A program made the translations under genes and the position numbers. The notes under the pieces were generated by a model. It saw only the letters and a program-made list of their open reading frames with translations. It ran no database searches and was not told where the DNA came from. This document shows positions 22,422 through 30,460 of a DNA stretch of 40,528 nt, piece by piece. This DNA comes from an uncultured Clostridia bacterium (GTDB taxonomy: Bacteria; Bacillota; Clostridia; Oscillospirales; Oscillospiraceae), in contig CANPBB010000011.1 of assembly GCA_947572235.1 (NCBI GenBank), positions 1 through 40,528 of the forward strand. Direction: 5' to 3'. The first letter of the stretch is position 1. Each line of letters starts with the position of its first letter.

Positions 22422-23480
22422 ATGACACTATCCGCGCTCCTCAGCACAATCGCTCCCGCCAACTCCGCCGCCATCTCCGCCGCCCGTGCCCGCTGGGACA
22501 GCGTCGCCAAGCCCTTGGGCAGTCTGGGCCTCTTGGAGGACGCCATTGCCCGCATCGCCGGGGCCCAGGGCACGCCCAACGTGACCCTTGACAAAAAGGC
22601 CGTCATCGCCATGTGCGCCGACAACGGCGTGGTGGCCCAAGGGGTCACGCAGACCGGGCAGGAGGTCACCGCCGTGGTGGCCGAGAATATGGCCCGGGGC
22701 ACCTCCAGCGTCTGCCGCATGGCCAAGGTAGCCGGGGCCGACGTGGTGCCCGTGGACATCGGCGTGGCCCGGCCCGTCTCCGGGCACAACCTGCTCCAGC
22801 GGAACATCCGCCGGGGTACCGCCGACTTCACCGCCGGTCCCGCCATGACCCGCCGCCAGTGCGAGGAGGCCATCCTCACCGGCGTGGACGTAGTCCAAAG
22901 CCTCACCGCCGAGGGGTATCGCCTTATCGCCACTGGGGAGATGGGCATCGGCAACACCACCACCTCCTCCGCGGTCCTCGCCGTCCTGCTGAACTTGGAC
23001 CCCGCCGATGTCACCGGCCGGGGAGCCGGCCTCTCCACCGAGGGCCTTGGCCGGAAGATTGACGCCATCCGCCGGGGCATCGGGACAAACCGCCCCGCCC
23101 CCGCCGATCCTATGGACGTCCTCAGCAAGGTGGGGGGCTTGGACATCGCCGGCCTCACCGGCGTGTTCTTAGGCGGCGCCCTCTGCCGTGTCCCCGTCCT
23201 CATTGACGGTCTGATCTCCTCCGTGGCCGCCCTCTGCGCCCGGCGCCTGTGCCCGGCGGCGGGGGACTACATGCTGGCCACCCACGCCTCCGCCGAGCCC
23301 GCCGGCCAAAGGGTGCTGGAGGAGCTGGGCCTGACAGCCATTCTCCACGCCGGAATGCGCTTGGGCGAGGGCACCGGCGCGGTGGCCCTCATGCCCATCC
23401 TGGACATGGCCTTGGCCATCTACCGGGATATGTCCACCTTCCAGCAGATGGACATCGACGCCTATGAGCACCTGATATAG
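22422..23480 (+). CDS. cobT: Nicotinate-nucleotide:dimethylbenzimidazole phosphoribosyltransferase
   Basis: Activates the lower-ligand base to its alpha-ribotide for the nucleotide loop. The 352-residue length is standard. Motifs include RWDSVAKPLGSLGLLED near residues 24-40, VIAMCADNGVVAQGVTQTG near 63-81, GEMGIGNTTTSSAVLA near 172-187, FLGGALCRVPVLIDG near 249-263 and the C-terminal HAGMRLGEGTGA, with the glutamate expected to act as the base. Ribosome binding site AAAGGAAGG. cobU follows after 2 bases, so the two are probably coupled. Confidence 0.96.
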   Translation: MTLSALLSTIAPANSAAISAARARWDSVAKPLGSLGLLEDAIARIAGAQGTPNVTLDKKAVIAMCADNGVVAQGVTQTGQEVTAVVAENMARGTSSVCRMAKVAGADVVPVDIGVARPVSGHNLLQRNIRRGTADFTAGPAMTRRQCEEAILTGVDVVQSLTAEGYRLIATGEMGIGNTTTSSAVLAVLLNLDPADVTGRGAGLSTEGLGRKIDAIRRGIGTNRPAPADPMDVLSKVGGLDIAGLTGVFLGGALCRVPVLIDGLISSVAALCARRLCPAAGDYMLATHASAEPAGQRVLEELGLTAILHAGMRLGEGTGAVALMPILDMALAIYRDMSTFQQMDIDAYEHLI

Positions 23481-23482
23481 CC

Positions 23483-23989
23483 ATGCTCCTCTATATCGCC
23501 GGCGGCGCCGGCAGCGGAAAGTCCTCCTTCGCTGAATCCCAGATCGTCCGGAGCGGCCTCCCGAACCCCCTCTATATCGCCACCATGGTGCCCTTCGGCC
23601 CCGAGGCGGAGGCCCGTGTCGCCCGCCACCGCGCCCTCCGCGCCGGCAAGGGCTTCACCACCGTGGAGCGCCCCCGGTCCTTAGAGACCCTCCCCCTCCC
23701 CCCAAACCGCCCCGTCCTTTTGGAGGATCTGACCAACCTCTTCGCCAACGAGTGGTTCAGCCCCGCCCGAGAGGGAGCCGCAAACCGCATCCTCACCGGC
23801 CTCCGCCGCCTAAAAGCCCGCACCCCCTTGGCAGTCATCGTGGGCAACGACCTCTTCTCCGACGGCATGGACTACCCCCAGGACACCTTGGCCTACCTCC
23901 ATGCCTTAGCCGCCCTGATCCAAGAGGCCGCCGCCCTGTCGGACCAGGTCCACGAGGTGGTCTGCGGCATCCCCCTCCGCCATAAATAG
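23483..23989 (+). CDS. cobU: Adenosylcobinamide kinase / adenosylcobinamide-phosphate guanylyltransferase
   Basis: Phosphorylates adenosylcobinamide and transfers GMP to make adenosylcobinamide-GDP. The 168-residue product has an intact P-loop GGAGSGKSS (residues 7-15), the ATMVPFGPEAEARVARHRA segment (near 33-51) and a C-terminal VGNDLFSDGMDYPQDTLAYL region in place of the more usual NEVGxGIVP. It ends HEVVCGIPL, as in the family. The ribosome binding site is weak and the ATG lies 2 bases after the cobT stop, suggesting translational coupling. See the second, shorter relative at 24982. Confidence 0.9.
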   Translation: MLLYIAGGAGSGKSSFAESQIVRSGLPNPLYIATMVPFGPEAEARVARHRALRAGKGFTTVERPRSLETLPLPPNRPVLLEDLTNLFANEWFSPAREGAANRILTGLRRLKARTPLAVIVGNDLFSDGMDYPQDTLAYLHALAALIQEAAALSDQVHEVVCGIPLRHK

Positions 23990-24026
23990 AGATCCATCTA
24001 TTAAAACAGAGGAGACGGAACCCCCT

Positions 24027-24797
24027 ATGAAATCTCTCCTGATCGCCCTCTCCATGTACTCCAAGTTCCCGGTGCCCCAAGTGGAGTGGGAGGAAAAATC
24101 CCTCCGCTGGGCCCTGTGCTATTTCCCGGTTGTGGGTCTTCTGATCGTCCTCCCGCTGCGCCTTTGGCTCTGCCTCTGGCCTCTGCTGGGCTTGGACGCT
24201 TTAGGCCCTGCCGGAGCGGTGCTGCTCCCCATTGCCCTCTCTGGAGCCATCCATATGGACGGCCTCTGCGATACCTGCGACGCCCTCTCCAGCCACCGCA
24301 GCCGGGAGGAGAAGCTGCGCATCCTGAAGGACAGCCACGCCGGCGCCTTCGCCATCATCTGCTGCGCCCTGTACCTGTTGGTATTCTACGCCGCTTGGTC
24401 CGACATCCGCCTCACCCCCTCCGCCGCCACCCTCCTCTCCCTGACTCCTTTTCTGAGCCGCTGCCTCTCCGGCCTCGCGGCTGTCTCTTGGCAAAACGCC
24501 CGCGGCACCGGCCTTTTAGCCACCTTCACCACCCCCATGGAGGCCCGAAAAGCCCGCCTGATCCTCCTCGCCGAGACCGCCGCCGCCCTCCTCGCCGCCA
24601 TTCTCCTCTGCTGGTACAACAGCACTTGGGAGCTCTTAACCATCCCCGCCGCGGCCCTTCTGATCTTCGCTTGGTACTATCGCATATCCCACCGCCAATT
24701 CGGCGGCATCACCGGTGACACAGAGGGTTTCTTCCTTCAGCTCTGCGAATGCGCAATGGTCGTAGCGGGCGCAGCAGGGCAGCACTTGTTGAGTTAG
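24027..24797 (+). CDS. cobS: Adenosylcobinamide-GDP ribazoletransferase (cobalamin synthase)
   Basis: Membrane enzyme joining adenosylcobinamide-GDP and alpha-ribazole (phosphate). The 256-residue polytopic protein begins MKSLLIALSMYSKFPVPQVEW. It has the conserved acidic motif HMDGLCDTCDALSSH near residues 76-90 and ILKDSHAGAF near 98-107. Several hydrophobic segments follow (ICCALYLLVFYAA, LILLAETAAALLAAILL and a C-terminal VVAGAAG). The ending IEC...GGITGDTEGF is also family-typical. Its TAG stop falls inside the first GAGTTAG unit of repeat copy 4. Confidence 0.93.
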   Translation: MKSLLIALSMYSKFPVPQVEWEEKSLRWALCYFPVVGLLIVLPLRLWLCLWPLLGLDALGPAGAVLLPIALSGAIHMDGLCDTCDALSSHRSREEKLRILKDSHAGAFAIICCALYLLVFYAAWSDIRLTPSAATLLSLTPFLSRCLSGLAAVSWQNARGTGLLATFTTPMEARKARLILLAETAAALLAAILLCWYNSTWELLTIPAAALLIFAWYYRISHRQFGGITGDTEGFFLQLCECAMVVAGAAGQHLLS

Positions 24798-24965
24798 GCG
24801 CGAGGAGTGAGAAGTGATTGTGTCCGGCTCTTCCCGGACAGTTTGAAATGTGCCGACAGGAAGAGAACTCCTGTTCTCTCCCAAAACATAGGTACTCCAC
24901 TCTCCCCACTCTAAAAATTCAAATCCCGCCGCCGAAGGCGACACCTTCACTCCTTACTCCTAACT
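24791..24965 (+). repeat. GAGTTAG-bordered intergenic repeat, copy 4 (long form)
   Basis: Starts GAGTTAGG at the cobS stop and contains TTGTGTCCGGC, CCGGACAGTTTGAAATGTGCC, TTCAAATCCCGCCGCCGAAGG and a closing CACTCCTTACTCCTAACT. It occupies the whole cobS to cobU-like gap and ends before CCGGAGG. Confidence 0.85.
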
Positions 24966-24981
24966 GAAACCGGAGGTTTCC

Positions 24982-25338
24982 ATGACTCTCATCATCGGCG
25001 GCGCCGAGCAGGGCAAACTGGCCTTCGCCCTCCGCCTCACCGGCCTTACCGAGGCCCACGTCACCCATGACCCCCGCTCTCCCCAGCCTATTGTCACCGG
25101 CCTTGCCCAGTGGCTCCGCGACACTGAGGACCCTTGGCCCGCCCTGAACGCCCTCCTTGCCGCCTATCCCGACGCCTGCCTCCTCTGCGACGAGGTGGGC
25201 TGCGGCGTGGTGCCCATGGCCGGTGAGGACCGGCGCTGGCGGGAGCGGGTGGGCCGCACCTGCTGCGCTCTGGCGGAGCAGGCGGAGCGGGTCATCCGCC
25301 TCTACTGCGGCATCCCCACTATTATCAAAGGAGCGTAA
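24982..25338 (+). CDS. Short CobU-like protein with degenerate P-loop
   Basis: This 118-residue protein is related to CobU/CobP but about 50 residues shorter. It opens MTLIIGGAEQGKLAFALRL, in which the Walker A serine/threonine after the lysine is replaced by leucine. The middle is shortened. The C-terminal half matches the classical family end: LLCDEVGCGVVPMAGEDRRW near residues 67-86, RVGRTCCALAEQAERVIRLYCGIP near the end. It has its own strong ribosome binding site (CCGGAGG). With the other CobU-like gene (23483) lacking EVGxGVVP and this one lacking a normal P-loop, they may have divided functions or this may be a partner subunit. That is inference; decay is the alternative. Confidence 0.75.
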   Translation: MTLIIGGAEQGKLAFALRLTGLTEAHVTHDPRSPQPIVTGLAQWLRDTEDPWPALNALLAAYPDACLLCDEVGCGVVPMAGEDRRWRERVGRTCCALAEQAERVIRLYCGIPTIIKGA

Positions 25339-25342
25339 CACT

Positions 25343-25939
25343 ATGGAACTGATTCTCGTCCGCCACGCCACCACCCAAGGCAACTTGGAGCACCGCTTCA
25401 TCGGCATCACCGACATCCCCATCCTCCCCCAGGGGGAGGACTTGGCCCGCTCCGTCTCCACCGGTCTGCCGGCGGTGGATCACGTGTACCGCAGCCCTCT
25501 GCGCCGCTGCCAGCAGACGGCGGCCCTCCTCTGGCCCCAACACAAGGACCAGACGGTGGTCCCCGGCCTCCGGGAGACGGACTTCGGCCCCTTCGAGGGG
25601 AAGAACCACGAGGAACTGAAGAACGACCCTCTCTACCTCCAGTGGCTCAACGACGCCGACCTCTCCAAGCTCCCTGTGGGCGAGAGCGTGGCCGACTGCG
25701 TCCACCGCCTTACCGCCGCCATCCAAGAGGTCATCGCCGACGCCAAGTCCCACGGCTACAGCCGGGTAGGCGTCTGCACCCACGGCGGCAGTCTGATGGC
25801 CCTGATGGACGCCCTATCCATTCCCCGCCGCCCCCACTACTACGACTGGGAATGCCCCAACTGCAGCGGCTATGCCGTCAAGGTGGAGGAGGAGCCCCTG
25901 CGGCTTCATCTGCTCTCCTTGGTGGGGAACTGGAAATGA
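25343..25939 (+). CDS. cobC: Alpha-ribazole phosphatase (histidine phosphatase family)
   Basis: Removes the phosphate from alpha-ribazole-5'-phosphate or cobalamin phosphate in the last steps. The 198-residue product starts MELILVRHATTQGN with the phospho-accepting histidine near residue 8, continues YRSPLRRCQQTA near 49-60 and LRETDFGPFEGKNHEEL near 75-91, and has the second active-site histidine in CTHGG near 146. AAAGGAG precedes the ATG. The stop overlaps the cbiB start (ATGA). A general phosphoglycerate-mutase-like phosphatase is possible, but the context makes CobC most likely. Confidence 0.9.
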   Translation: MELILVRHATTQGNLEHRFIGITDIPILPQGEDLARSVSTGLPAVDHVYRSPLRRCQQTAALLWPQHKDQTVVPGLRETDFGPFEGKNHEELKNDPLYLQWLNDADLSKLPVGESVADCVHRLTAAIQEVIADAKSHGYSRVGVCTHGGSLMALMDALSIPRRPHYYDWECPNCSGYAVKVEEEPLRLHLLSLVGNWK

Positions 25940-26904
25940 CCGCCCCTCTCATCTGCCTCCTTTTAGGAGTGCTCCTGGACCTCCTCATCGGCGACCCCCG
26001 GTCCCTGCCCCACCCGGTGCGGGGCATCGGCTGGCTCATCGCCCATCTGGAGCCCCCCCTCCGCCGCCTCTTCCCCCTGACCCCCGCCGGTGAGCGGTGG
26101 GCGGGCCGGCTGCTGGTGCTCCTTGTCACCGCTCTCCCCACCGCCCTCACCGCCTCGGCCTTAGCCGTGACCTTCTGGGCCTGCGCCCCTCTCAGCTACG
26201 CCCTCGGCGTCCTCCTCACCAGCCAATGCCTATCCCTCACCTCCCTGCGTCAGGAGAGCATGAAGGTCCATGCCGCCCTGACTGCCGGGGACCTCCCCGC
26301 CGCCCGCACCGCCGTCTCCATGATCGTAGGCCGGGACACGGAGCACTTGGACGAGGAGGGCGTGGCCAAGGCGGCAGTGGAGACGGTGGCGGAGAACTTC
26401 TCCGACGGCATCATCGCCCCCCTCCTGTTCTTAGCCCTCGCCGGCCCCGCCGGCGGCATCTTCTACAAGGCGGTAAACACCTTGGACTCCATGGTGGGCT
26501 ACCAAACCCCCCGCTACCAGCACTTCGGCCGCTGCGCCGCCCTTATAGACGACCTCTTAAACCTCCTCCCCGCCCGCCTCTCCGGCCTGTTGCTCTGCCT
26601 CGCCGCCCCGCTGATGCGCCTCAGCGGCAAGGACGCCTGCCGGATCTTCCGCCGGGACCGCAAAAACCACAAATCCCCCAACTCCGCCCACACTGAAGCC
26701 GCCGCCGCCGGCGCCCTCGGCGTCCAGCTGGCGGGCCCCAGCTATTATTTTGGGCAATTAGTGGAGAAGCCCACCATCGGCGACCCCCTCCGCCCCATCG
26801 AACCGGAGGACATCAGGAGGGTGAATGGGCTGGTGGCTCGCGGGTACGCGCTGGCGGTTGTATTGGTGGTCTTGCTTGCAGGCATAGTACTCTTGTTGAG
26901 TTAG
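25936..26904 (+). CDS. cbiB: Adenosylcobinamide-phosphate synthase
   Basis: Membrane enzyme attaching aminopropanol (phosphate) to adenosylcobyric acid. The 322-residue product opens with a hydrophobic segment LICLLLGVLLDLLIGDPRSLPHPVRGIGWLI, with the conserved GDPxxxPHPV. It continues with VLLVTALPTALTASALAVTFWA, SMIVGRDTEHLDEEGVAKAAVE near residues 127-148, ENFSDGIIAPLLF near 153-165, and RDRKNHKSPNSAHTEAA near 238-254. It starts inside the cobC stop codon. It ends LLLS with the TAG taken from the first GAGTTAG of repeat copy 5. Confidence 0.95.
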   Translation: MTAPLICLLLGVLLDLLIGDPRSLPHPVRGIGWLIAHLEPPLRRLFPLTPAGERWAGRLLVLLVTALPTALTASALAVTFWACAPLSYALGVLLTSQCLSLTSLRQESMKVHAALTAGDLPAARTAVSMIVGRDTEHLDEEGVAKAAVETVAENFSDGIIAPLLFLALAGPAGGIFYKAVNTLDSMVGYQTPRYQHFGRCAALIDDLLNLLPARLSGLLLCLAAPLMRLSGKDACRIFRRDRKNHKSPNSAHTEAAAAGALGVQLAGPSYYFGQLVEKPTIGDPLRPIEPEDIRRVNGLVARGYALAVVLVVLLAGIVLLLS

Positions 26905-27094
26905 GAGTGAGGAGCGATTGTGTCTATCTCCCGCCGGACAATTTGAAATGTACCGACAAAAAGAGGACTTTTGTTCTCTCTCGAAATGTAGGCACTCCGT
27001 TCCCTCCCCCCTCTGCGCTCCACTCTCTGCTGCTGAAAATTCAAATCCTGTCGCCGAAGGCGACACAATCACTCCTCACTCCTAACTCCTAACT
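26898..27094 (+). repeat. GAGTTAG-bordered intergenic repeat, copy 5 (long form)
   Basis: Begins GAGTTAGGAGTGAGGAG at the cbiB stop, with TTGTGTCTATC, CCGGACAATTTGAAATGTACC, a polymorphic T/C-rich middle, and TTCAAATCCTGTCGCCGAAGG. It ends with CACTCCTAACTCCTAAC. It fills the gap to the cobD ribosome binding site. Confidence 0.85.
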
Positions 27095-27110
27095 TCCCCG
27101 GAGGTCTCCC

Positions 27111-28160
27111 ATGCCAAACACCAAAGCCCCTTCGAACTACTCCCACGGCGGTGACATCTGGAACCATCCCGCCGCTGTCGACTTCTCCGCCAATCTCCAC
27201 CCCCTTGGAATGCCTCCTGAGGTGGCGGAGGCCCTTCGGGCCTCGGTGGAGGAGGCGGTGAACTATCCCGACCCCTTCTGCACCCAGCTGCGCCGGGCCA
27301 TCGCCCACGGGCAGGGGGTGGAGGCGGAGGAGGTCATCTGCGGCGCCGGGGCGGCGGACCTTATCTACCGGCTGTGCCTCACCCTGCGCCCCCAAAACGC
27401 CCTTGTCACCGCCCCCACCTTCTCGGAGTACGCCCAAGCCCTCGCCCTGACGGGCTGCACGCCCCGGCGGTTTCTCCTCCACCCTGAGAACCAATTTGAC
27501 TTGGGGGAGGACTTTCTCAACGCGCTGACGCCGGAGCTCAACATGGTCTTTCTCTGCACCCCCAACAACCCCACAGGACGCTGTGTCCCCCTGCCCCTTT
27601 TGCGGCGGATCGCGGACCGGTGTGAGGACATCGGGGCCCATCTGGTGCTGGATGAGTGCTTCATCCGCCTCACCGACTGTCCCAGCGCCTTGGAGCTGCT
27701 GAGAGACCGCCCCCATCTGTTTCTCCTGCGGGCCTTCACCAAGACCTACGCCATCCCCGGCCTGCGTCTCGGGTACGGCCTCTCCATTGACGGGGGCCTT
27801 CTCAGTGCCCTCTACGACGCCGGCCCCCCTTGGGCGGTGTCCACCGCGGCCCTGACCGCGGGGCTGGCCGCCTGCACCTGCCCCCATTGGGCGGAGCAGG
27901 GCCGCGCCCTCCTCCGGGAGGAGCGCCCCCGGCTTGTCCGCGCCCTGCGGGCCTTGGGGCTCACCGTGTGGGAGGGGGAGGCCAACTACCTGCTGTTCCG
28001 CGCCGGCTGTACCGACCTGCGGGAGCGGCTTCTGAAAAAGGATATTCTGATCCGTGCCTGTGCCGGCTACGCCGGTTTAGGACCGGACTACTATAGAGTC
28101 TGCGTCCGCACCGGACGGGAGAACGAGAGACTGCTGTATGCGCTGAAGGAGGTGCTGTAA
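27111..28160 (+). CDS. cobD: Threonine-phosphate decarboxylase-like PLP enzyme
   Basis: In Salmonella CobD decarboxylates L-threonine phosphate to aminopropanol phosphate, the substrate of CbiB. The 349-residue aspartate aminotransferase-fold protein has SHGGDIW (about residues 11-17), VDFSANLHPLGMP (about 23-35), ICGAGAADLIYRL (near 78-90), LCTPNNPTGR (near 148-157), LDECFIRLTD and the PLP lysine in AFTKTYAIPGLRLGYG near residue 213. Histidinol-phosphate aminotransferase is the nearest confusable family; SHGG and the neighbours cbiB and cbiP favour CobD. No threonine kinase was seen. Its stop is immediately followed by the cbiP start. Confidence 0.9.
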   Translation: MPNTKAPSNYSHGGDIWNHPAAVDFSANLHPLGMPPEVAEALRASVEEAVNYPDPFCTQLRRAIAHGQGVEAEEVICGAGAADLIYRLCLTLRPQNALVTAPTFSEYAQALALTGCTPRRFLLHPENQFDLGEDFLNALTPELNMVFLCTPNNPTGRCVPLPLLRRIADRCEDIGAHLVLDECFIRLTDCPSALELLRDRPHLFLLRAFTKTYAIPGLRLGYGLSIDGGLLSALYDAGPPWAVSTAALTAGLAACTCPHWAEQGRALLREERPRLVRALRALGLTVWEGEANYLLFRAGCTDLRERLLKKDILIRACAGYAGLGPDYYRVCVRTGRENERLLYALKEVL

Positions 28161-29651
28161 ATGGCCAAGGCCATTATGATCCAAGGGACCGCTTCCAATG
28201 CGGGGAAGAGCCTGCTCTGTGCGGGCCTGTGCCGGATTTTCGCCCAAGACGGGTACCGGGTGGCCCCCTTCAAGTCCCAGAACATGGCGCTAAACTCCGC
28301 CATCACCGCGGAGGGTTTTGAGATCGGCCGGGCCCAGTACGTCCAAGCCATGGCGGCGGGGATCCTCCCCTCGGTGGACATGAACCCGGTGCTTCTGAAG
28401 CCCACCAGCCACGTGGGCAGTCAGGTCATCGTCTCCGGCGTTCCCCGGGCCACCCTTTCCGCCCGGGAGTACTACCAGTACAAAAAGGCCCTGCGCCCGG
28501 AGATCGAAGCCGCCTACCGCCGTCTGAGCGCAGATAACGATATCATTGTTATAGAGGGGGCTGGATCCCCGGCGGAGATCAACCTGAGGGATGACGACTT
28601 TGTAAACATGGGTATGGCGAAAATCGCTGCCGCCCCGGTGCTCCTCTGCGGCGACATCGACCGGGGGGGCGTCTTTGCCTCCCTCTACGGCACGGTAAAG
28701 CTGCTGGAAGCGGAGGAGCAGGACAGGATAAAGGGCCTGATTATCAACAAGTTCCGGGGGGATGTGGAGATCCTCCGGCCAGGCCTTGGCACCTTGGAGG
28801 AGCTTACAGGAAAACCGGTTTTGGGCGTGGTGCCCATGCTGCAAGTGGACATTGACGACGAGGACTCCCTCTCCTCCCGGCTTCGCCGGGGGGGCCAGGT
28901 GGGGCTTATTGATATCGCGGTGATCCGCCTGCCCCGGCTCTCTAACTTTACCGACTTCAATCCCTTGGAGCGGATGGAGCAGGTGAGCCTCCGCTATGTG
29001 GACGATCCCCGGGACTTGGGGACCCCGGACCTTGTCATTCTGCCGGGAACCAAGAACACGCTGGATGACCTCAAATGGCTGCGGCAGAACGGGTTGGAGG
29101 CCAAGCTCCTCCAGCACGCCGGGGCCGGCGGGGCCCTTTTGGGGATCTGCGGCGGCTACCAGATGCTGGGAGAGGCCATCAGCGACCCGGAGGGGGTGGA
29201 GGGCGGCGGGACCCTCCGCGGTCTGGGCCTTCTCCCCGGCCGGACCGTGTTCCGCGGGGAGAAGACGCGCACCCAGGTGGAGGGGACCTTCACCGCCGCC
29301 AGCGGCATCTTCGCCGGCATGGCCGGCACGGCCTTTACCGGCTATGAGATCCACATGGGCGAGACGGAAAACCCTTGTCCCGCAATGGCTCTGCGGGATC
29401 AGACCGGGCGGGAGAAAACCGACGGCCAGTCCCAAGGCAACGTGCTGGGCTGTTATATCCACGGCCTTTTTGACCGGGGGGAGTGCGCCAAGGCGCTGGT
29501 GGACTGCCTCCTCCAAGCCCGGGGACTCACCGCTCAGACCGCCGCTGTGGACTGGAATGCCTATCAGGAGACGCAGTTTAATCTCCTCTCTGACGGGCTG
29601 CGGCAGGCCATCGACATGGAGGCCGTTTATCGGATTTTGGACACAAAATAG
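28161..29651 (+). CDS. cbiP: Cobyric acid synthase
   Basis: Amidates side chains b, d, e and g of adenosylcobyrinate a,c-diamide using glutamine and ATP. The 496-residue product begins MAKAIMIQGTASNAGKSLL, with the nucleotide-binding motif near residues 8-18 and FKSQNMALNSAI near 37-48. It has VIEGAGSPAEINLR near 131-144, GDIDRGGVFASLYGT near 165-179 and PGTKNTLDDL near 295-304. The glutamine amidotransferase cysteine is in LLGICGGYQMLGE near 333. GEKTRTQVEG, YEIHMGETE and NVLGCYIHGLFD complete the domain. It follows cobD without any gap. Confidence 0.96.
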   Translation: MAKAIMIQGTASNAGKSLLCAGLCRIFAQDGYRVAPFKSQNMALNSAITAEGFEIGRAQYVQAMAAGILPSVDMNPVLLKPTSHVGSQVIVSGVPRATLSAREYYQYKKALRPEIEAAYRRLSADNDIIVIEGAGSPAEINLRDDDFVNMGMAKIAAAPVLLCGDIDRGGVFASLYGTVKLLEAEEQDRIKGLIINKFRGDVEILRPGLGTLEELTGKPVLGVVPMLQVDIDDEDSLSSRLRRGGQVGLIDIAVIRLPRLSNFTDFNPLERMEQVSLRYVDDPRDLGTPDLVILPGTKNTLDDLKWLRQNGLEAKLLQHAGAGGALLGICGGYQMLGEAISDPEGVEGGGTLRGLGLLPGRTVFRGEKTRTQVEGTFTAASGIFAGMAGTAFTGYEIHMGETENPCPAMALRDQTGREKTDGQSQGNVLGCYIHGLFDRGECAKALVDCLLQARGLTAQTAAVDWNAYQETQFNLLSDGLRQAIDMEAVYRILDTK

Positions 29652-29804
29652 GGCCAATTCTGCGGTTTTTCCATTTTCCGGACATCAAAAAACCGTGAAA
29701 AAATGGGAAAGAAACGCAAAAAACTGCGAAATTTTTAAAAAAACACCCCCTCGGTTGCACGCAGGAGGGGATACTTATCTAAGTTTTAAGGAGACAGCAC
29801 CGCT

Positions 29805-30443
29805 ATGAGAGAGATACATCTGCAGCAGACCGCCCCAGGCGAGATTGAGGCGCGGAGCATGGCCATCATCGAACAGGAGATGGGCCCCCACCGCTTCACG
29901 GAGGAACAGCTGCCCATTGTGAAACGATGCGTCCACACCAGCGCGGATTTTGACTATGTGCAAAACCTATTCTTTACCCCCGACGCCGTGACGGCGGGAC
30001 TGGCGGCTATCCGCGGGGGGTGCACCATTGTCACCGACACGGAGATGGCCCGCAGCGGGGTAAACAAACGGGTTTTGGGCGCCTTCGGCGGGTCGGCGGT
30101 GTGCTTTATCGGAGAGCCGGAGGTGGCGCAGGAGGCCAAGGAGCGGGGAGTGACCCGTGCGCTGGTGTCCATGGAGCGGGCGGCGAAGCTCAGCGGACCG
30201 GTGGTGCTGGCCATCGGCAACGCCCCCACGGCGCTGGTCCGGGCCTGTGAGCTGATGGAGAGCGGTTCCTTTGCCCCGGCGCTGGTGATTGGTGTCCCGG
30301 TGGGGTTTGTGAACGTGGTGGAGAGCAAGGAGCTGCTGCGGACCATGCGCTGTCCCCACATCGCCGCCATGGGCCGCAAGGGCGGGAGCAATGTGGCGGC
30401 GGCGATTTGTAACGCGCTGCTGTATATGGCGGAGAGGAGTTAG
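29805..30443 (+). CDS. cbiC: Cobalt-precorrin-8 methylmutase
   Basis: Moves the methyl group from C11 to C12, forming cobyrinic acid. The 212-residue product has IEARSMAIIEQEMG (near residues 14-27), the catalytic-histidine segment KRCVHTSADFDY (near 40-51), IVTDTEMARSGVNKR (near 75-89), AIGNAPTALV (near 147-156), IGVPVGFVNVVESKELL and GRKGGSNVAAAICNALL. TTAAGGAG precedes the ATG. It follows an unusually A-rich 150-base gap (29652-29804) that holds only weak hairpins. Its stop (GAG-TTAG) is again provided by a repeat remnant. Confidence 0.95.
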   Translation: MREIHLQQTAPGEIEARSMAIIEQEMGPHRFTEEQLPIVKRCVHTSADFDYVQNLFFTPDAVTAGLAAIRGGCTIVTDTEMARSGVNKRVLGAFGGSAVCFIGEPEVAQEAKERGVTRALVSMERAAKLSGPVVLAIGNAPTALVRACELMESGSFAPALVIGVPVGFVNVVESKELLRTMRCPHIAAMGRKGGSNVAAAICNALLYMAERS

Positions 30444-30460
30444 GCGTGAGGGGTTCAGAG

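Noticed and set aside
24636-24950. Reverse-strand frames in the GAGTTAG repeats with a shared PSATGFEF-like reading
   Set aside because: The shared reading (also at 26758-27072 and 31244-31438) reflects conservation of the repeat DNA; frames differ in length, lack ribosome binding sites and end in neighbouring genes.
28290-29657. 455-codon open frame opposite cbiP
   Set aside because: Shadow of cbiP caused by codon bias; no recognisable motifs or start context.
29652-29804. Small RNA or second riboswitch before cbiC
   Set aside because: The gap is A-rich with only short, weak hairpins; no B12-box or other known aptamer core is visible.
27100-30000. Chromosomal replication origin at the skew switch
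   Set aside because: The sign change is origin-like, but no DnaA-box cluster, dnaA, dnaN or AT-rich unwinding region is seen, and the change lies inside coding genes.
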